From Bathymodiolus brooksi (lineage: Eukaryota; Mollusca; Bivalvia; Mytilida; Modiolidae), in assembly GCA_963680875.1 (NCBI GenBank), contig OY804582.1:53028646-53092645 (forward strand): a stretch of DNA of 64,000 nt, given 5' to 3'. Made by a program: the position numbers and the translations under genes. The notes under the pieces were generated by a model. The model searched no databases and had not been told where the DNA came from. It was given only the letters and a program-made list of their open reading frames with translations. Positions 11,101 through 26,100 of the stretch are shown here, one piece after another (within the stretch, counting starts at the first letter, position 1; the number at the start of each line of letters is the position of its first letter).

Positions 11101-14100
11101 AAAGCCATACATGTTTCTCCTATAATTAGCATGTTTAATCAGTTGGTTAAATTTTTGTAATATTTTTGATCACCAAAGTGGTTAAATTTCTGCATGAAAA
11201 TTCCCACCAATTTCCTTTTGACAGTCATTAAGTTTGTAACATGAGTAAAATTTGTACTTATTTGTTAATTAATACCCTACTTCATGTGGTACAATTATAA
11301 TATATTATTACTGCAATAAAGATAATTCTTAAATCTATATTATCAGTTATTTACGTTCCTATCCGTAGATATGGAGATTTGAACACCCTGAAGTAGCCAA
11401 GTACATCCTGAGGCGCAGCCGAAGGGTGTTCAAACGAATTTATCCCCGGTTATAGTAAAAAAATAAAACATTTTGGACCCTGACGGACCACGTAAAAGTG
11501 ACATTTTCTTTGTTTTTGGAAAGAATAGGTAAAAAAAATATGAAAGTTTCGAGTGTTTATTACCCGGTAATATGGCTTAGCAACACCCGGGAATATGGGT
11601 TTTTTATGCCCGGAGTTTTAACCAATTAAAAGTTGTTATAATTTTCAAGCCAGGGATAATAATGTATAGCGTCTTATACTAACATGGTATTTTAGTCCAA
11701 ATTTGACTGAATCATTCTAATGGCTAAATGAGACATATTTATACTTTAAGAGCATGACACATAATTTGTTGACCCCATTTTTTAGTATCCTGTATTTTTA
11801 TTTTTTTTTATTTTACTATTCTATTTCCAGCATGTTACTCTTCACACTCTGTTACTGGTACCAGAGGGTAGGAATATATCAACTCAGGGAATACCATCTC
11901 TAGTATCAATGAAAAGGCATCCAGTCTTTCCACCTCAACCACATACCCTATCATCTCCAGGTAAAATATTTGGAATTTTATTTCTCCGTGAATTTATTTG
12001 TTACACAAAAAGAAGCAACTTGGCGTGTGTGATGCTAATATTTTGTTATGAAGCAATATTATCCTGTAGAACATCAAAATTTGGATTGATTGATTGGCAT
12101 TGAATGCCAACTTTAACATTATTTCAATTATATTGTGGCATTCAAATAAATCTTTCCTGTTTAAAGATTTGTTCACTAAATAGAATTCAAGTTCTTACTG
12201 GTATAAGAAATTTATTGCTAATAATATCTATTGATTTACCATTTTACACTAAAATCATAGCTAATGATAAAAAAAATAAATATCAGGCAACTTGTTTTAT
12301 GAATTTTGTTATGACCTTTTAAGGAAAAATTATATAATTTATAGAATATCAGGATGTTATGATGTGTCAAGCTGTTAACACTTGTGTTATGCATGTTAGA
12401 AAATTTGATTAATACTTGTTGATAATCCATCAACTGGGAAATGAATTTCTATACACCAAATAGTATAAAAATGATAAGAATTCCCAGACGTAGCATTTAT
12501 TAACGAAAGTAAAGAGTACCGCTCAACTGCAGGCTTGGGGTTGTTTCATGCTCAATTTAGGGTATCATCAATAAAAGCACTGTTCCTTTACTTTAATTTG
12601 TGTCGTGTAATGTTGGATAGGGTGGTCTTTTATGTTCTTTTACATCCATATCATTTCTTAATAATTTAATTTGATTTTAATATTTCAATCTGATTGGCTA
12701 ATCCGCCTGGAGAAAATTTTGGTTATACTCGATAACCTGGGTTGGGATTGTGACGTCACCAACGTGTTCATCCGCCAACGACAAATTCAAATAGTCACAT
12801 GAAATAATCGTAATAATCGAGGAATCATTAAATTTTGTTGTAAAAATTAAATTATAAGGAATATTTGAAATTGTTGAACAGGTTGTACTTGCATAACCTG
12901 GTTTGGGTCAGTTTACGCTTTTCATAAACCGCTTTGTGGTTTATTAAGCGTAAACTCACCCAACCCAGGTTATATCGTATAACCTGTTCAACAATTTCAA
13001 ATATTCCTTAGCTAATTTATTAAATTTATAAAATATTAGGGAGTTAATATGTGTTAGAAAAATCTTTATATTTCAGGTATAAAGGCTCGTGATGTAAGTG
13101 TAAGGAACACTTATTTAGTGTGTAGAATGTTTTGGTGTGATGATGCAGTACGTTCTAATGTCTGCTGGGGAACATTTAATCCTACCTTTGTGTTTTCTCA
13201 GGTAAGAAATTTTTACGCTTTGAAAATAAAATTGGATGAGTGTTTCATTTAACATTCTTGATTGTTACTGTAACTTCTTATTTTAAGTGATAAAGTTTGT
13301 CAGTAACTTGCGATAGGTCGGTGGTTTTCTCTGGGTCCTCCAGTTTCCACCACCAATAAAACTGATCACCACGATATAACTGAAATATTGTTGAAATTGG
13401 CATTAAACACCATAAACCAAACCATCTTATTTTAATTGGCAGAATTTGATATGCAACACACATCCTTCTTAAGAATCCAACAGGACATTGGATTCAGGGG
13501 TAAAAATGTTGAAGTTGCATCTCAATTTTTAAGCACCCGCTGTTTGGTGGAATTAAGTTTTACCCATTTCTGTCCATTCGTCTGTCCCACTTTAGATTTT
13601 CACTCAATAACCTAAGTTCCCCTGAAGCAAATCATTTGAAATTCATACACAAGGTCAGTGATCATGAAAGGAAGACTATAAATTTTATTTCAGAATTTAC
13701 CACCATTTTCCTGTTCATGAATTATGCCTCTGTTCACTTTAGCTGGAAGTGAGGGCATCTGTGTTCTATCCCCACATTCTTCCATATTTTTTCATTGAAA
13801 ACTTCCTCAATGCATATATTGAATATGAATTCTATGTGTTTCAAGTTTTGAACATAGTGTTATGATTGGTTAGTATTTGAGTACAAACTGTGTGCTGAGA
13901 CTTTTTATTACAGGAAGTCATGGAACAGAAGATTTACTCTTAAAGTGAAATTGTTTGTACCATAAATTTTAACAGAATAAGTTTCACACATAAATTTTAT
14001 CAAAGACATATATGTAAAATATTTGTTTTCAGGTTGCTCCAATGTTATTGTCTACAGCTTTATTAGAGAGAATGAGGAATAATTTTATGGTGATAGAAGT

Positions 14101-17100
14101 TTGGGACAAGAAAACTTCAGCAGAAAATGACCAGGTAAGCTTTATTAATGTAATATTTTCTCTCTCTCTCTAAAAAAAAAAGAAAGAAATACAGTAGAAA
14201 AAATAAAACAACTTAAATTTTAGGATTTTTGTGTGCCACCAATTCAAATGTTACATGCAGACTAAGTATACACCATGCATTTTATACAGAGATGGAATTT
14301 AATTTTCTGCATTGTTGCATTCATATTGTGTTCTGATAATATGCATCAATATAAAACTACTAAATTGAAGTTCGTTATTATACATGTACCTCAAGATTTA
14401 TAGTATATATATATACATGTACATACTCATGACTATTTTTTTTCCAGTTAATTGGTATTGTCAAGATTAGTCTTCACCAGTTCTATATGTCATTCAGAGA
14501 TAAGAAAATAGCTAATACTCTTCTGAAGTCACAGGTAAATATGACATTTTTATACTCTTCTGAAGTCACAGGTAAATATGACATTTTTATACTCTTCTGA
14601 AGTCACAGGTAAATATGATATTTTTATATTCTTCTGAAGTCACAGGTGAATATGATATTTTTTATACTCTTCTGAAGTCACAGGTAAATATGATATTTTG
14701 TCATTACACAATACTTTTGAATAGTTTTACAACAATATAAAAAAATATGAATTTAGAAACTGTTGTAGTTTTTATTCCCTATCAAAGCACCTTGGGGGGT
14801 GATCTTTTGACAATATTTACTACTGTTGGAAATAATCTTTGTTGTGATTTGTAGGACACATTCAAATTAACTGTATAAATAATAATATAACTGAGGTTGA
14901 AAAAATAAAATTAGATTGGGGGGGGGGGGGGGGGGGTTAAAAGACAGAAATATGTAAACATAAATATATGTTATGGTCTGATGTAGTTTACTTATTTAAT
15001 ATTTCATGTTGTCTTTCAGTTTCCTGTGATAGCCATTGATAACTACCTCCCAGTCGTAAATCCCTTGAACGGGTCACAGTTTGGTCAGCTACAAGTGTGT
15101 TTAGCCATTGGTTCTGCTGAACAGGTAATCTAGGTCTTATTGTCTTATTACAAAGTGGTATAGGGACCGTCATGGTTGTGATCGTATGATAGTTGGATTT
15201 ACAACTACTTATGCAATCAGTGTCTATCACCACTGAAGTTGTGAGGTCGAATCCCGCTCAGGCGAGGTGAACTCGATACAACATTATGTTATAAAGATTG
15301 TCAGTGACTTGTGACAGGTCGGTGGTTTTCTCTGGTTTCCTCCACCAAGATATAACTGAAATATTGTTGAAAGTGGCGTTAAACACCATAATTCTATCCC
15401 TAAGTGGTATATTTATCAAGTTGTCACACTTTGATCACTTTTATGAAAAGGTCATTTAGTTTAAAAGTGAAACATTTTAGACATAGGCTTTAGCATAGAC
15501 TGATATTGTATAGATTACATGCCTGGCTTTGGTAAAGTTAATTAATTAATACTTGTCCAATCATGTTTTGTAAATTTTATTTTTATCGTGATAGAAGACG
15601 AAGAAGTTATTAGTAATTTGACTGACAGCTTAACAAGTTCAGTCATAAAACTTTCAATCTGTTCTTAAGGAATATATATGTACATATTATTTAGACTGTA
15701 TCACTTATAATTGTGTATGTTAATACATGTCTGTAGGTTGCTGCTTTACAAAGAATCAAACTTGATGGTGTTCCTGTCAACCATTTACCAGAAAGACCAC
15801 AACATTATCTGGAGAGGTAATGTGTACCGTATTTGACTATGTATAATGCACTTTTTCTTTGTCTTGAGAAACATTTTTGAATAGGTTATACATATAATAC
15901 ACACAAGCACGATCTGTGACATTTTTTTTCCAAAGAATTTGGTATTAAAGGGAATTAGAAAGAATAGAGCTTACTTTGCGATTTTGAGGCAAAATTTGAA
16001 TGTTAAAATAATATTTTCCAGAAATCAGTTTAATCAAAAGTTTTAGTATTTGAGAAATTAGAAAAACAAGTATGGTTTACTTGCTCTCAAAACTTTTAAA
16101 ATTATTTTGCTTTCCAACCTTTTTGATTTTGAGCGTACCTGATGAAGGTGATTCCAGAAACGTGTCATGCGCACTGAGTTTGATATCTACGTTTTAATGG
16201 TAAAGGTAAGACAAAAAAAATATACAAACATTTATCAAAGCAATAAAACACTCTTCCTTTTTTTTTTTCCAATGTGTAAAGAGGGGTATCATATATCCCT
16301 TATTGAAAGACTGATTTATATTTCAGTAAAAGGGTCTAAAGGCAATGTTTCCATGAATAAAAAAATAAATGGTCTTTTATAAGTTTTCGTTACTATATAA
16401 GGCCATGTATTAAAACCACAGTAATTTACCTAGAAAAGGATTTTTGGGTATGTTGGGGCGAATTATATACAATGATTTTTCCTGATAAACTTCTTTTAAG
16501 GATGTCAGCGATGATGGGACAGATATTTCAGACAGATTTTATTTTGTATTTTACAGAAATGATATGCACCAGGAAAACAACATCAGCCAGCCTCATATTG
16601 GTACAGAATGTGTTGGTTAGTACAATATTTTTTGAACCAGAGGTCCAGACTTTTAACGATAATTACTTTTTGTAAAGTATACCAATTAGACCATTATAGA
16701 CATTAAGTCCATTAAATATTGTATTCAATCTTATTTTTGGTACAGAATGTGTGGGAAAGGCATCTGTCTTTCTTCATATTTGTATTGAATTCTTCTTCTT
16801 TTTTCCATGGTAAAGAATAGAAAATAATGTTAAATTTGTTTTAAACAGCATATTTTTTAATGGTTTTCTCAAACGTTTATTTTTATATATTTGTTGATAA
16901 CAAATACAAGAAATAACATGTTACTATTTATTTCAGTGGAACATATATTTGAAGTTGTGATTGAAGGTCTGAGGGGTCTGGCAGCCTTTGAGAACATGAT
17001 GTGGGGAGAAGCTGACTGTTTTGTACAGTATCATTTCCCTGCACAGACAAACAATCAAGTCCAAGGAGCACCAGTGATTAAACATGGTCAGTTGATTCAG

Positions 17101-20100
17101 TGAACATAGTAGATTTTCATAGGGAACAAAATAGACTGCCTGTAGATTTTCATTTGGGAACAAAATAGACTGCCTCAGTTGTGTTATTAGCTCACCTGAC
17201 CCAAAGGGTCATGTGAGGTATTGCCATCACTTGGCGTCCGTCGTCTGTCCGTTAACTTTTCATATTTTAATCTACTCCTCTGAAACAACTGGACCAAATT
17301 GAACCAAACTTGGCAGAAAGCATCTATATAAGGTCCTCTATAAAGTTTCTTCATTTCGTCCCATTCCGCCAACAAATATGGCCACCAAGGGCAATTCTTG
17401 TTTCTGATTGGCTAATGTTAAAAAAAATCTTCTCCTCTGAAACTGCTTGGCCAAATGGAGCCAAACTTGGCAGGAAGCATCTATGTAAGATCCTCTATAA
17501 AATTTCTTCATTTAATTCCATTCGGCCAACAAACATGGCCGTTGTTACTAAAAATAGAACATAGGGTAAAATTGCACGTTTTTGGTAACAACTCAAAAAC
17601 CGTTAATAATATCAGAAATCTGACATGGGTAAAAATGATCAGCACAGGAAGATCTAACTACCCTGAAATTTTGAAGAAAATCTGATTACCTATCTTGGAG
17701 TTATTGCCCTTTTTTCATCAAATTTTCAAAATTTTAATACTTTTCGTTTTTTATTTCAAAAACTATAAGAGATAGACGTTAAGTTTAAACAGCAAACATG
17801 TGCAGCATGTCAAGATCTACATGCCCTGCAATTTTGAAGTAAATCTGATTACCCGTCTAGGAGTTATTGTCATTTTTTATTTTTTTAATTTAAACATTTT
17901 TGTCTGATATTTCAAAAACTATTAGAGATAAAGGTTAAGTTTAAATTGTAAACATGTGCAGCATATTAAGATCTACCTACCCTGTAATTTTGAAGTTAAT
18001 TTGAGTACCCAATTTGGAGTTATTGCCCTTTTTTTCGTCAAATTTTCAAAATGTTAATACCTTTTGTCCTTTATTTCAAAAACTATAAGAGATAGATGTT
18101 CAGTTTAAACAGCAAACATGTTCAGCATGTCAAGATCAACCTAGCCTACAATTTTAAAGTAAATCTGATTACCCATCTTGAAGTTATTGCCCTTTTTTCA
18201 TCAAATTTTAAAAATGTTAATACTTTTCATCCTTTATTTCAAAAACTATAAGAGATAGATGTTGAGTGTAAACTGAAAACATGTTCAGCTTGTCAAGATC
18301 TACATGCCCTGCAATTTTGAAGTAAATCTGATTACCCGTCTAGGAGTTATTCCCCTTTTTTCATCATTTTTTAGCTCACCTGACCCAAAGGGCCATGTGA
18401 GGTATTGCCATCACTTGGCGTCCGTCGTCCGTCCGTTAACTTTTTCATATTTTAATCTTCACCTCTGAAACAACTTGGCCAAATGGAACCAAACTTGGCA
18501 GTAAGCATCTATGTAAGGTCCTCTATAAAGTTTCTCCATTTCGTTCCATTTGGCCTATAAACATGGCCGCCAAGAATAATTCTTTTTTCTGATTGGCTAA
18601 TGTTAAAAAAATCTTCTCCTCTGAAACAGCTTGGCCAAATGGAGCCAAACTTGGCATAGATGGTCCCTGGGTGTGTCCCTTTTAAAATTGTGTCCGACAG
18701 CCCCACCCTCCATTCAAGATGGCTGCTGTTTTTTAAGGTAATGATTATCTCCCTTTGAAATTTGCTTCAGTATCATTCTATTGTCAGGTGAGCGATACAG
18801 GCTCAGTGGGCTGAGCCTCTAGTGTTTAGATTGTGGATTCTGTCCCAGATCAGACCAAACAAGACTATAAATTTGGTGTTGACTGATTCTTTAGTACGCA
18901 GCATTAAGGAATACCAGCAAAGAATGATTTACTGAAAGTGTAAAGTTAATACTTCAGGATTTAAAGGTTATAGTGTCAGGTCAATTATAATGTGAGACTT
19001 CTTATTGGTAATATAGACATTTCTATTAAAGACTTGTAATGGTTCAGAAGCGTCTGATTGTCTCATAGGGTTATCAATAATACTGTCAGAATGAATTTAC
19101 TGTGACATTTAGCCATGTTCTCTACGCAAAGTTTATAAAAAATAAAAATGTTGTTATTTTAGCTGTACCTGGTATGAAATCATTTAGAAGTGCTACAACT
19201 CTGTGTATACCTGACCCTACCTTTAATGATGTGACTAGACACAGGTTGATGTTATCACAAGGGACACCTGTACAGAGAGAACTCCTCACAGGTTTGTTTG
19301 TTATTTCTCTTTTTACAACTTTATATGAAATACAGTAGTCTGTATAAGACCTTTTTCATCACAGACCACCACTCTTATCAGGCCAAATTTCAGATGCACA
19401 GAGTAAATAAAACACTAGTAAATTGTTCCCCTCAAGAGAGGCCATCCCTCTTATAAGGACAGTTCTTCCTTGGCAGAAGGAGTGGCCTTATAAAAAGGGA
19501 AAACCTTGTGTCATACCCTCTGACAAAACTGATTCTTTTAAATTTGTAAGATACAAGTAGTTCCTCCCTGATGAGGCTACTCCCACAAATGTTCATCCCT
19601 GTTATCAGGCCAGATTTCAGAAAAACTGGTAAAATATTACTAACTTGTCCCCCTGTTTTTTACTGCAAAAGTGGTGGCCTTCTGTAGTTCCATTTTTATG
19701 AAATTTGTAACATAGGCATTTGATTGATCACATCATAATTCTCATGAATTTTATATGTTATGTATTACTTGTATCTCTATATCTCTTTTTAGGGCCTGGG
19801 TGGCTCAATGAGTTAGGTAGTTGGATTACATCACAACTCATACAAGCCTATCACCAATACGGTGTGGGTTCGCGCCCAGCTTTGTAAATTACAAAAAAGG
19901 GTGCACTCGACTCGCAGCCGCAAGTGATAAAGTTTACCAGTTGCTTGCCCATGGTCGGTGGTTCTCTCCGGGTACTCCGGCTTTTTCCACCACTAAAACT
20001 GGTCGCCATGATATAGCTGAAATATTGCTGAAAGTGGCATTAAACACCAAAAATCAAAATCAAATCTTCTTTGTCTCTTCAAAACAAAATCTCTTTTTAC

Positions 20101-23100
20101 TTCATGTGTGTATATTTTAAGTTAAGATTAGAAGTGTCTAATAAAATATAATTTACTTGTATGTAAAATAAAAAGAAATATTGAATTAGGGGGGGGGGGG
20201 GGGGGGAGGAGAACCTGCTGAATTGTTTTGTTAAATTTGTTCATACCTTGCTCCTGTTGAAGATTAACAAGGTAATGAATAAAAAATGATTTTTTGACTT
20301 GAGTTGTTTCCCCTTTTTACAGCTTGTGCTGGGTCAGGATCAGGATCTGGAGGTCTTCCCTTTGAAGTTTGGTGTAGATATTATCATCCTAATGTCAGGG
20401 ATCAGTGTGTTGCTAAGGTAACCAAAATATATAAAATTAGTGATTATAATCTATTATACATGAAATTTGATTTGCATAAAATTGAAATGTTGTTCATGTT
20501 GTATTTGTTATAAAGCATTAACGTTTTTTGTGATTATTAAAACATTTTGGGGACCATCGTGGTCATGATTGTATGGTAGTTGGATTTACAACTACCTGTG
20601 CATTTAGTGCCTATCACTATTAAAGTTGTGAGTTTGAAACCCGTTCATGGCGACGTGTACTCGATACAACTCATCAGTGACTTGCGGCAGGTCGGTAGTT
20701 TTCTCATGATTCCCGGTTTCCTCCACCAATAAAACTGACCGCCACGATATAACTGAAATATTTTTGAAAGTGGCATTAAACACCATAAACCAAAGCAAAA
20801 CAAGCCTATTTTAGATTTTATATACACCTTACAAACCAGACCCAGAAATAAATTGGGCATCTGTTGTAATTACTATGAATTTTTGTATATATATTTTAGG
20901 TAAAATTGATACGTTTACAGTTTGTTGAGGTTTTTAAGATCCATAATATCTTGCATGTTATTTCTAAAATTAAATTTTATTATAAAATATTTTTTTATTT
21001 TTAGACAAGCTTGCCACTAGCCAAGTTATGTGCTATGGTTACTATGCAGAAGAGAGGGGAGCCTTCAGTTCAGACCTTTGCCTTGCCACTGAAACAGGTT
21101 GGGTCGGATTCCGAAATGAAGGATCCAGAAACAAAAGCCAAGGTATTGATAATATAAATCTTTAGTAAGAAAAGTTTGATGAAATCAAACTTGCAACCTG
21201 AAGCCCTAATTCAAAGGTCAAGACAATACAGTAGAATTAGTCATTTTACAATCATAATTATAGATTTTTTATAAAGAGAAATGAAATATTAATTGATCAA
21301 TGAAAAAAGAATTGATTTTAAAAAAAAGTTAAAACTTTTATTATCAATATAAATAAATGTACAATATATACCTCAGATGACAACAATTATTTAAATATTT
21401 GTTTACTATTTAATCCCATATTTATGTGATAAGTAATTGTAAGTAATTTTGAACATTTTGTTTTCAGATGAAAGAATCAGGATTAATGGATGTTACAATA
21501 CATTATAAAACTAATACAATACAGGTAAGACCCGAAATTATCCATAAACTTATAATATTTTGAAAATATCAAAAAAAAATTTAATATTCTGTTATTATAT
21601 TCAGTGTTGTAAAAGGCAGCGATGACCTTGATCATATGATAATTGGATTTAAGATACATGTATATTTATTATTGAAATATACAGTTCCTAAATACTGTAA
21701 TTATTATTACTAAGATTCTCCTCCTGTAGGCATAGGTAACCTTGTTCAAAGTTGGCTATCGTGTTTAGACATTTTAGTTTACTAGCTCCCAAAGACTTTA
21801 AATTTTGTCTTTCCAATATTTTGACGTTGAGCGTACCTAATGAATATTATTCCAGAAACGTGTAGTGCTCATTAAATTAGATATCTTTTTTTTTTTTTTT
21901 TCCTTTTTTTTTTTTTTCTTTTTTTTTTATATAATTTTTTTTATAATTATTATATAAATTAGATATCTTAGTTTTTATATCATCTGTATATACAATCATT
22001 ACCTTTCACAACAAAGGTTTACACCATTTTTAAGATGTACTTGATACAACTTTAATTGCTAAAGTTTGTTATTTTACCAGTGACAGAATAGTGGTTTTTC
22101 AGGGGGGGAAACCTGGTTTACTCAACCATTAAAAACTGACTTCCACAAATCACATGATATAACTGAAATATATTGGAATTATTGTGAAATGTACATTATA
22201 GAAGTTGTTTCACTGAAATGGTGTTTTCAATTTAAAAAAATTGTTTTACAGCTTAAAAAAGAAATGATCATTCCAATATGTGTTTGTTATAAAATTTATC
22301 AAATTTGTTTGACCAGTTGTACAAACTTGATCTGTTTTAGAATGAATTGAGTGCAGCTTTACAAAAGAATCTAACAGGAGCTCAAGTTTGTTTATCTGTT
22401 AGTGTGATCAGAGCTTCTGGCTTGAAGGTAAGTTTGCATATCAGTAAGCTGATTTTTTCCCCTTGTAACTTATTCTGGCAGTGAATGTTTTTAAATATTT
22501 TATTTTTAAGGTACAATTATTTTTGAAACTGAATTGGATATCTTTGTAATAAATTATTGGAATTAATATTTTTTTCTATTTTCATCATGCATATAAATAT
22601 ACAGTATAAGTTTCTTTTTACAGGCTGCAGCCGAGTCCCTTGCCTATTTAGACACTGGAATGCAGTATCCTGCTGAAGTTGGTGTTAATTCTTATGTCAA
22701 AGTTAAAATGTCTTTCCTTCAAAAACAGGTAAATATAGTTTGTCTAGAAGTGCAGTGCTCTATTAATAATTAAGTTATAGACATCTTAAATAAGACCTAC
22801 TTTTTTGATAAGACATCATATTCTGTGTTATCATCACCACTCTCCAGGACAGAGAATATAAATGGTGTCATATCACTACACTCATGTATAAACTCTGCTA
22901 TGTGTTGAACAATAATGCTCCTCCCCTTTACTCTGGGACTACAAATTTATGTCATTTTTGCTGACTATTTGGACCTGTGATGTTTGTAAATACAGACTGA
23001 GAATGAAGGAGTGGCTTATTAACGCTGACAGATATCCTCATGGTGTCAGCCAATGGTATTGCAGAGTTAATAGTGATTGACGTAGGATACCCAGAATCCT

Positions 23101-26100
23101 TTGTGTGGAGATTGTATTATCACTATCTCAGTTGTATATACCCTTTGATTGACATACCACGATAGTTGAAGAAATATCCTGCCGGCTATGCAGAATATTC
23201 AACAAGATTTAGATCTATAAAATACCATGCACTTAGAATTTTTTTTTTTTAATTTGAAAAACAGCTAAGTTTTGCAATCTATCGTAAGTAAAAATCCTAG
23301 TTAGATAAATAAAGAATTAAATGAATATGAAACAAATGGTACACATGGTTTTTAAATATTCAGCTGGTTCAATTTATCATCAGAATTTTATAATTTAAAA
23401 AACTTTTAATTTTATAATTTACAGGATGAGAGATTAACTAGAACAATAGCCAGATCATTTTCTCCAGAATTTTCTCATCATATGGACTTCCCTTGTCCAT
23501 TGTTATGGACAGAACCTGATAGTGATGCCATGACATTAGCCGAGATCCTAGAATGTGGTGAAATAACAATGGAAATATGGCACCAAGTACCGGGAATGTC
23601 CTCAGGTATGAAGCATGCTGGGGAAATTATCTTTTATTACAATTAAGCTAATACAAACGTTATCTTCGATATAAATTACTTTATTTATTTATTATCAGAA
23701 TAAACAATGTATTGATGTTGCTTAAGAAATATCTCCACATGTTACAAGAGGATGAACATTTAAAACACGACTATTATGTCTATTTTGCGATATACTAACG
23801 TCTATTGACATCCGATGTGAGGTCATGTCAGAGTTCACATTTCCATTCGACCAATCAGCAATGAGCTTACTAAATCGTTATGTATCAAAACCGGCATTCA
23901 TATTTTCATTCAACCAATCAGCGATGAGCTTACTAATTCAATAGGTATCAAAACCGAGTACACTCCAAGAGCTGTTGTCTGATTGGTCAATATATTCAAC
24001 CCTCTTGCATATGATTGGATGGTCAAAGATGAATGAAAGGTTTCCTGACATGACCCAAAACAGGATGATGGTAGATGTTAGTGTATCATGAAAAAAAATA
24101 TTTAAAGATACAACAAACATCTAATTTTAATTAGTTTGATACAAAGCATCATATCACTTAAGATAAAGTTTATATTACAATAGTATAATATATTTTATTC
24201 AGATTTTGACAGGCAGCTACAGGATATGGATAGTAGTGTGAAAGGGAGACAACTTATAGGAAAGACAGGAGATGCTCTATTAGGGACAGTAACTCTGTCT
24301 TTGTCATCATTGTTAACACATAGAACAGGTACACTTTCAAAATAATATGAAAAAGTTTCTATTTTGCATATATATTTTTTTAAAGGATACTGATACAGTG
24401 AACTCTGTCTAAAGTGAACCTTGAATAAACCAGTATCCTATTAAAGGATATCATTGTTAATTTAATCTGTATAAACCTAATACCTGTCTATTTCAAACAC
24501 ATAAGCTGGTCCCAAGGAGGTTCAGTTTGTAATGGTTTCACTGTACTATTTATGTTGTTGTCTGATAAATAGTAGGACATTCAGTTGTCATCTTCTTGTT
24601 GTGTGATAGATAGTAGGACATTCAGTCGTCATCTTCTTGTTGTGTGATAGATAGTAGGACATTCAGTTGTCATCTTCTTGTGGTCTGATAGATAGTAGGA
24701 CATTCAGTTGTCATCTTCTTGTTGTCTGATAGATAGTAGGACATTCAGTCGTCATCTTCTTGTTGTCTGATAGATAGTAGGACATTCAGTCGTCATCTTC
24801 TTGTTGTCTGATAGATAGTAGGACATTCAGTTGTCATCTTCTTGTTGTCTGATAGATAGTAGGACATTCAGTCATCATCTTCTTGTTGTCTGATAGATAG
24901 TAGAACATTCAGTTGTCATCTTCTTGTGGTCTGATAGATAGTAGGACATTCAGTCGTCATCTTCTTGTTGTCTGATAGATAGTAGGACATTCAGTCGTCA
25001 TCTTCTTGTTGTCTGATAGATAGTAGAACATTCAGTTGTCATCTTCTTGTTGTCTGATAGATAGTAGAACATTCAGTTGTCATCTTCTTGTTGTCTGATA
25101 GATAGTAGAACATTCAGTCATCATCTTCTTGTTGTCTGATAGATAGTAGGACATTCAGTTGTCATCTTCTTGTTGTGTGATAGATAGTAGGACATTCAGT
25201 TGTCATCTTCTTGTTGTGTGATAGATAGTAGGACATTCAGTTGTCATCTTCTTGTTGTGTGATAGATAGTAGGACATTCAGTCATCATCTTCTTGTTGTC
25301 TGATAGATAGTAGGACATTCAGTTGTCATCTTCTTGTTGTCTGATAGATAGTAGTACATTCAGTTGTCATCTTCTTGTTGTCTGATAGATAGGAGGACAT
25401 TCAGTTGTCATCTTCTTGTTGTGTGATAGATAGTAGGACATTCAGTCATCATCTTCTTGTTGTCTGATAGATAGTAGGACATTCAGTTGTCATCTTCTTG
25501 TTGTGTGATAGATAGTAGGACATTCAGTTGTCATCTTCTTGTTGTCTGATAGATAGTAGGACATTCAGTTGTCATCTTCTTGTTGTGTGATAGATAGTAG
25601 GACATTCAGTCGTCATCTTCTTGTTGTCTGATAGATAGTAGGACATTCAGTTGTCATCTTCTTGTTGTCTGATAGATAGTAGGACATTCAGTTGTCATCT
25701 CCTTGTTGTCTGATAGATAGTAGGACATTCAGTTGTCATCTTCTTGTTGTCTGATAGATAGTAGGACATTCAGTTGTCATCTTCTTGTTGTCTGATAGAT
25801 AGTAGGACATTCAGTTGTCATCTTCTTGTTGTGTGATAGATAGTAGGACATTCAGTTGTCATCTTCTTGTTGTCTGATAGATAGTAGGACATTCAGTTGT
25901 CATCTTCTTGTTGTGTGATAGATAGTAGGACATTCAGTCGTCATCTTCTTGTTGTCTGATAGATAGTAGGACATTCAGTTGTCATCTTCTTGTTGTCTGA
26001 TAGATAGTAGAACATTCAGTTGTCATCTTCTTGTTGTGTGATAGATAGTAGGACATTCAGTTGTCATCTTCTTGTTGTCTGATAGATAGTAGGACATTCA

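Noticed and set aside
17310..17685. Overlapping small frames on both strands
   Set aside because: Within the GCTCACCTGA composite element; no coding signature.
19821..20120. 99-codon open frame
   Set aside because: It runs through a SINE A-like copy, in an intron of C2CD3, with no protein-like features.
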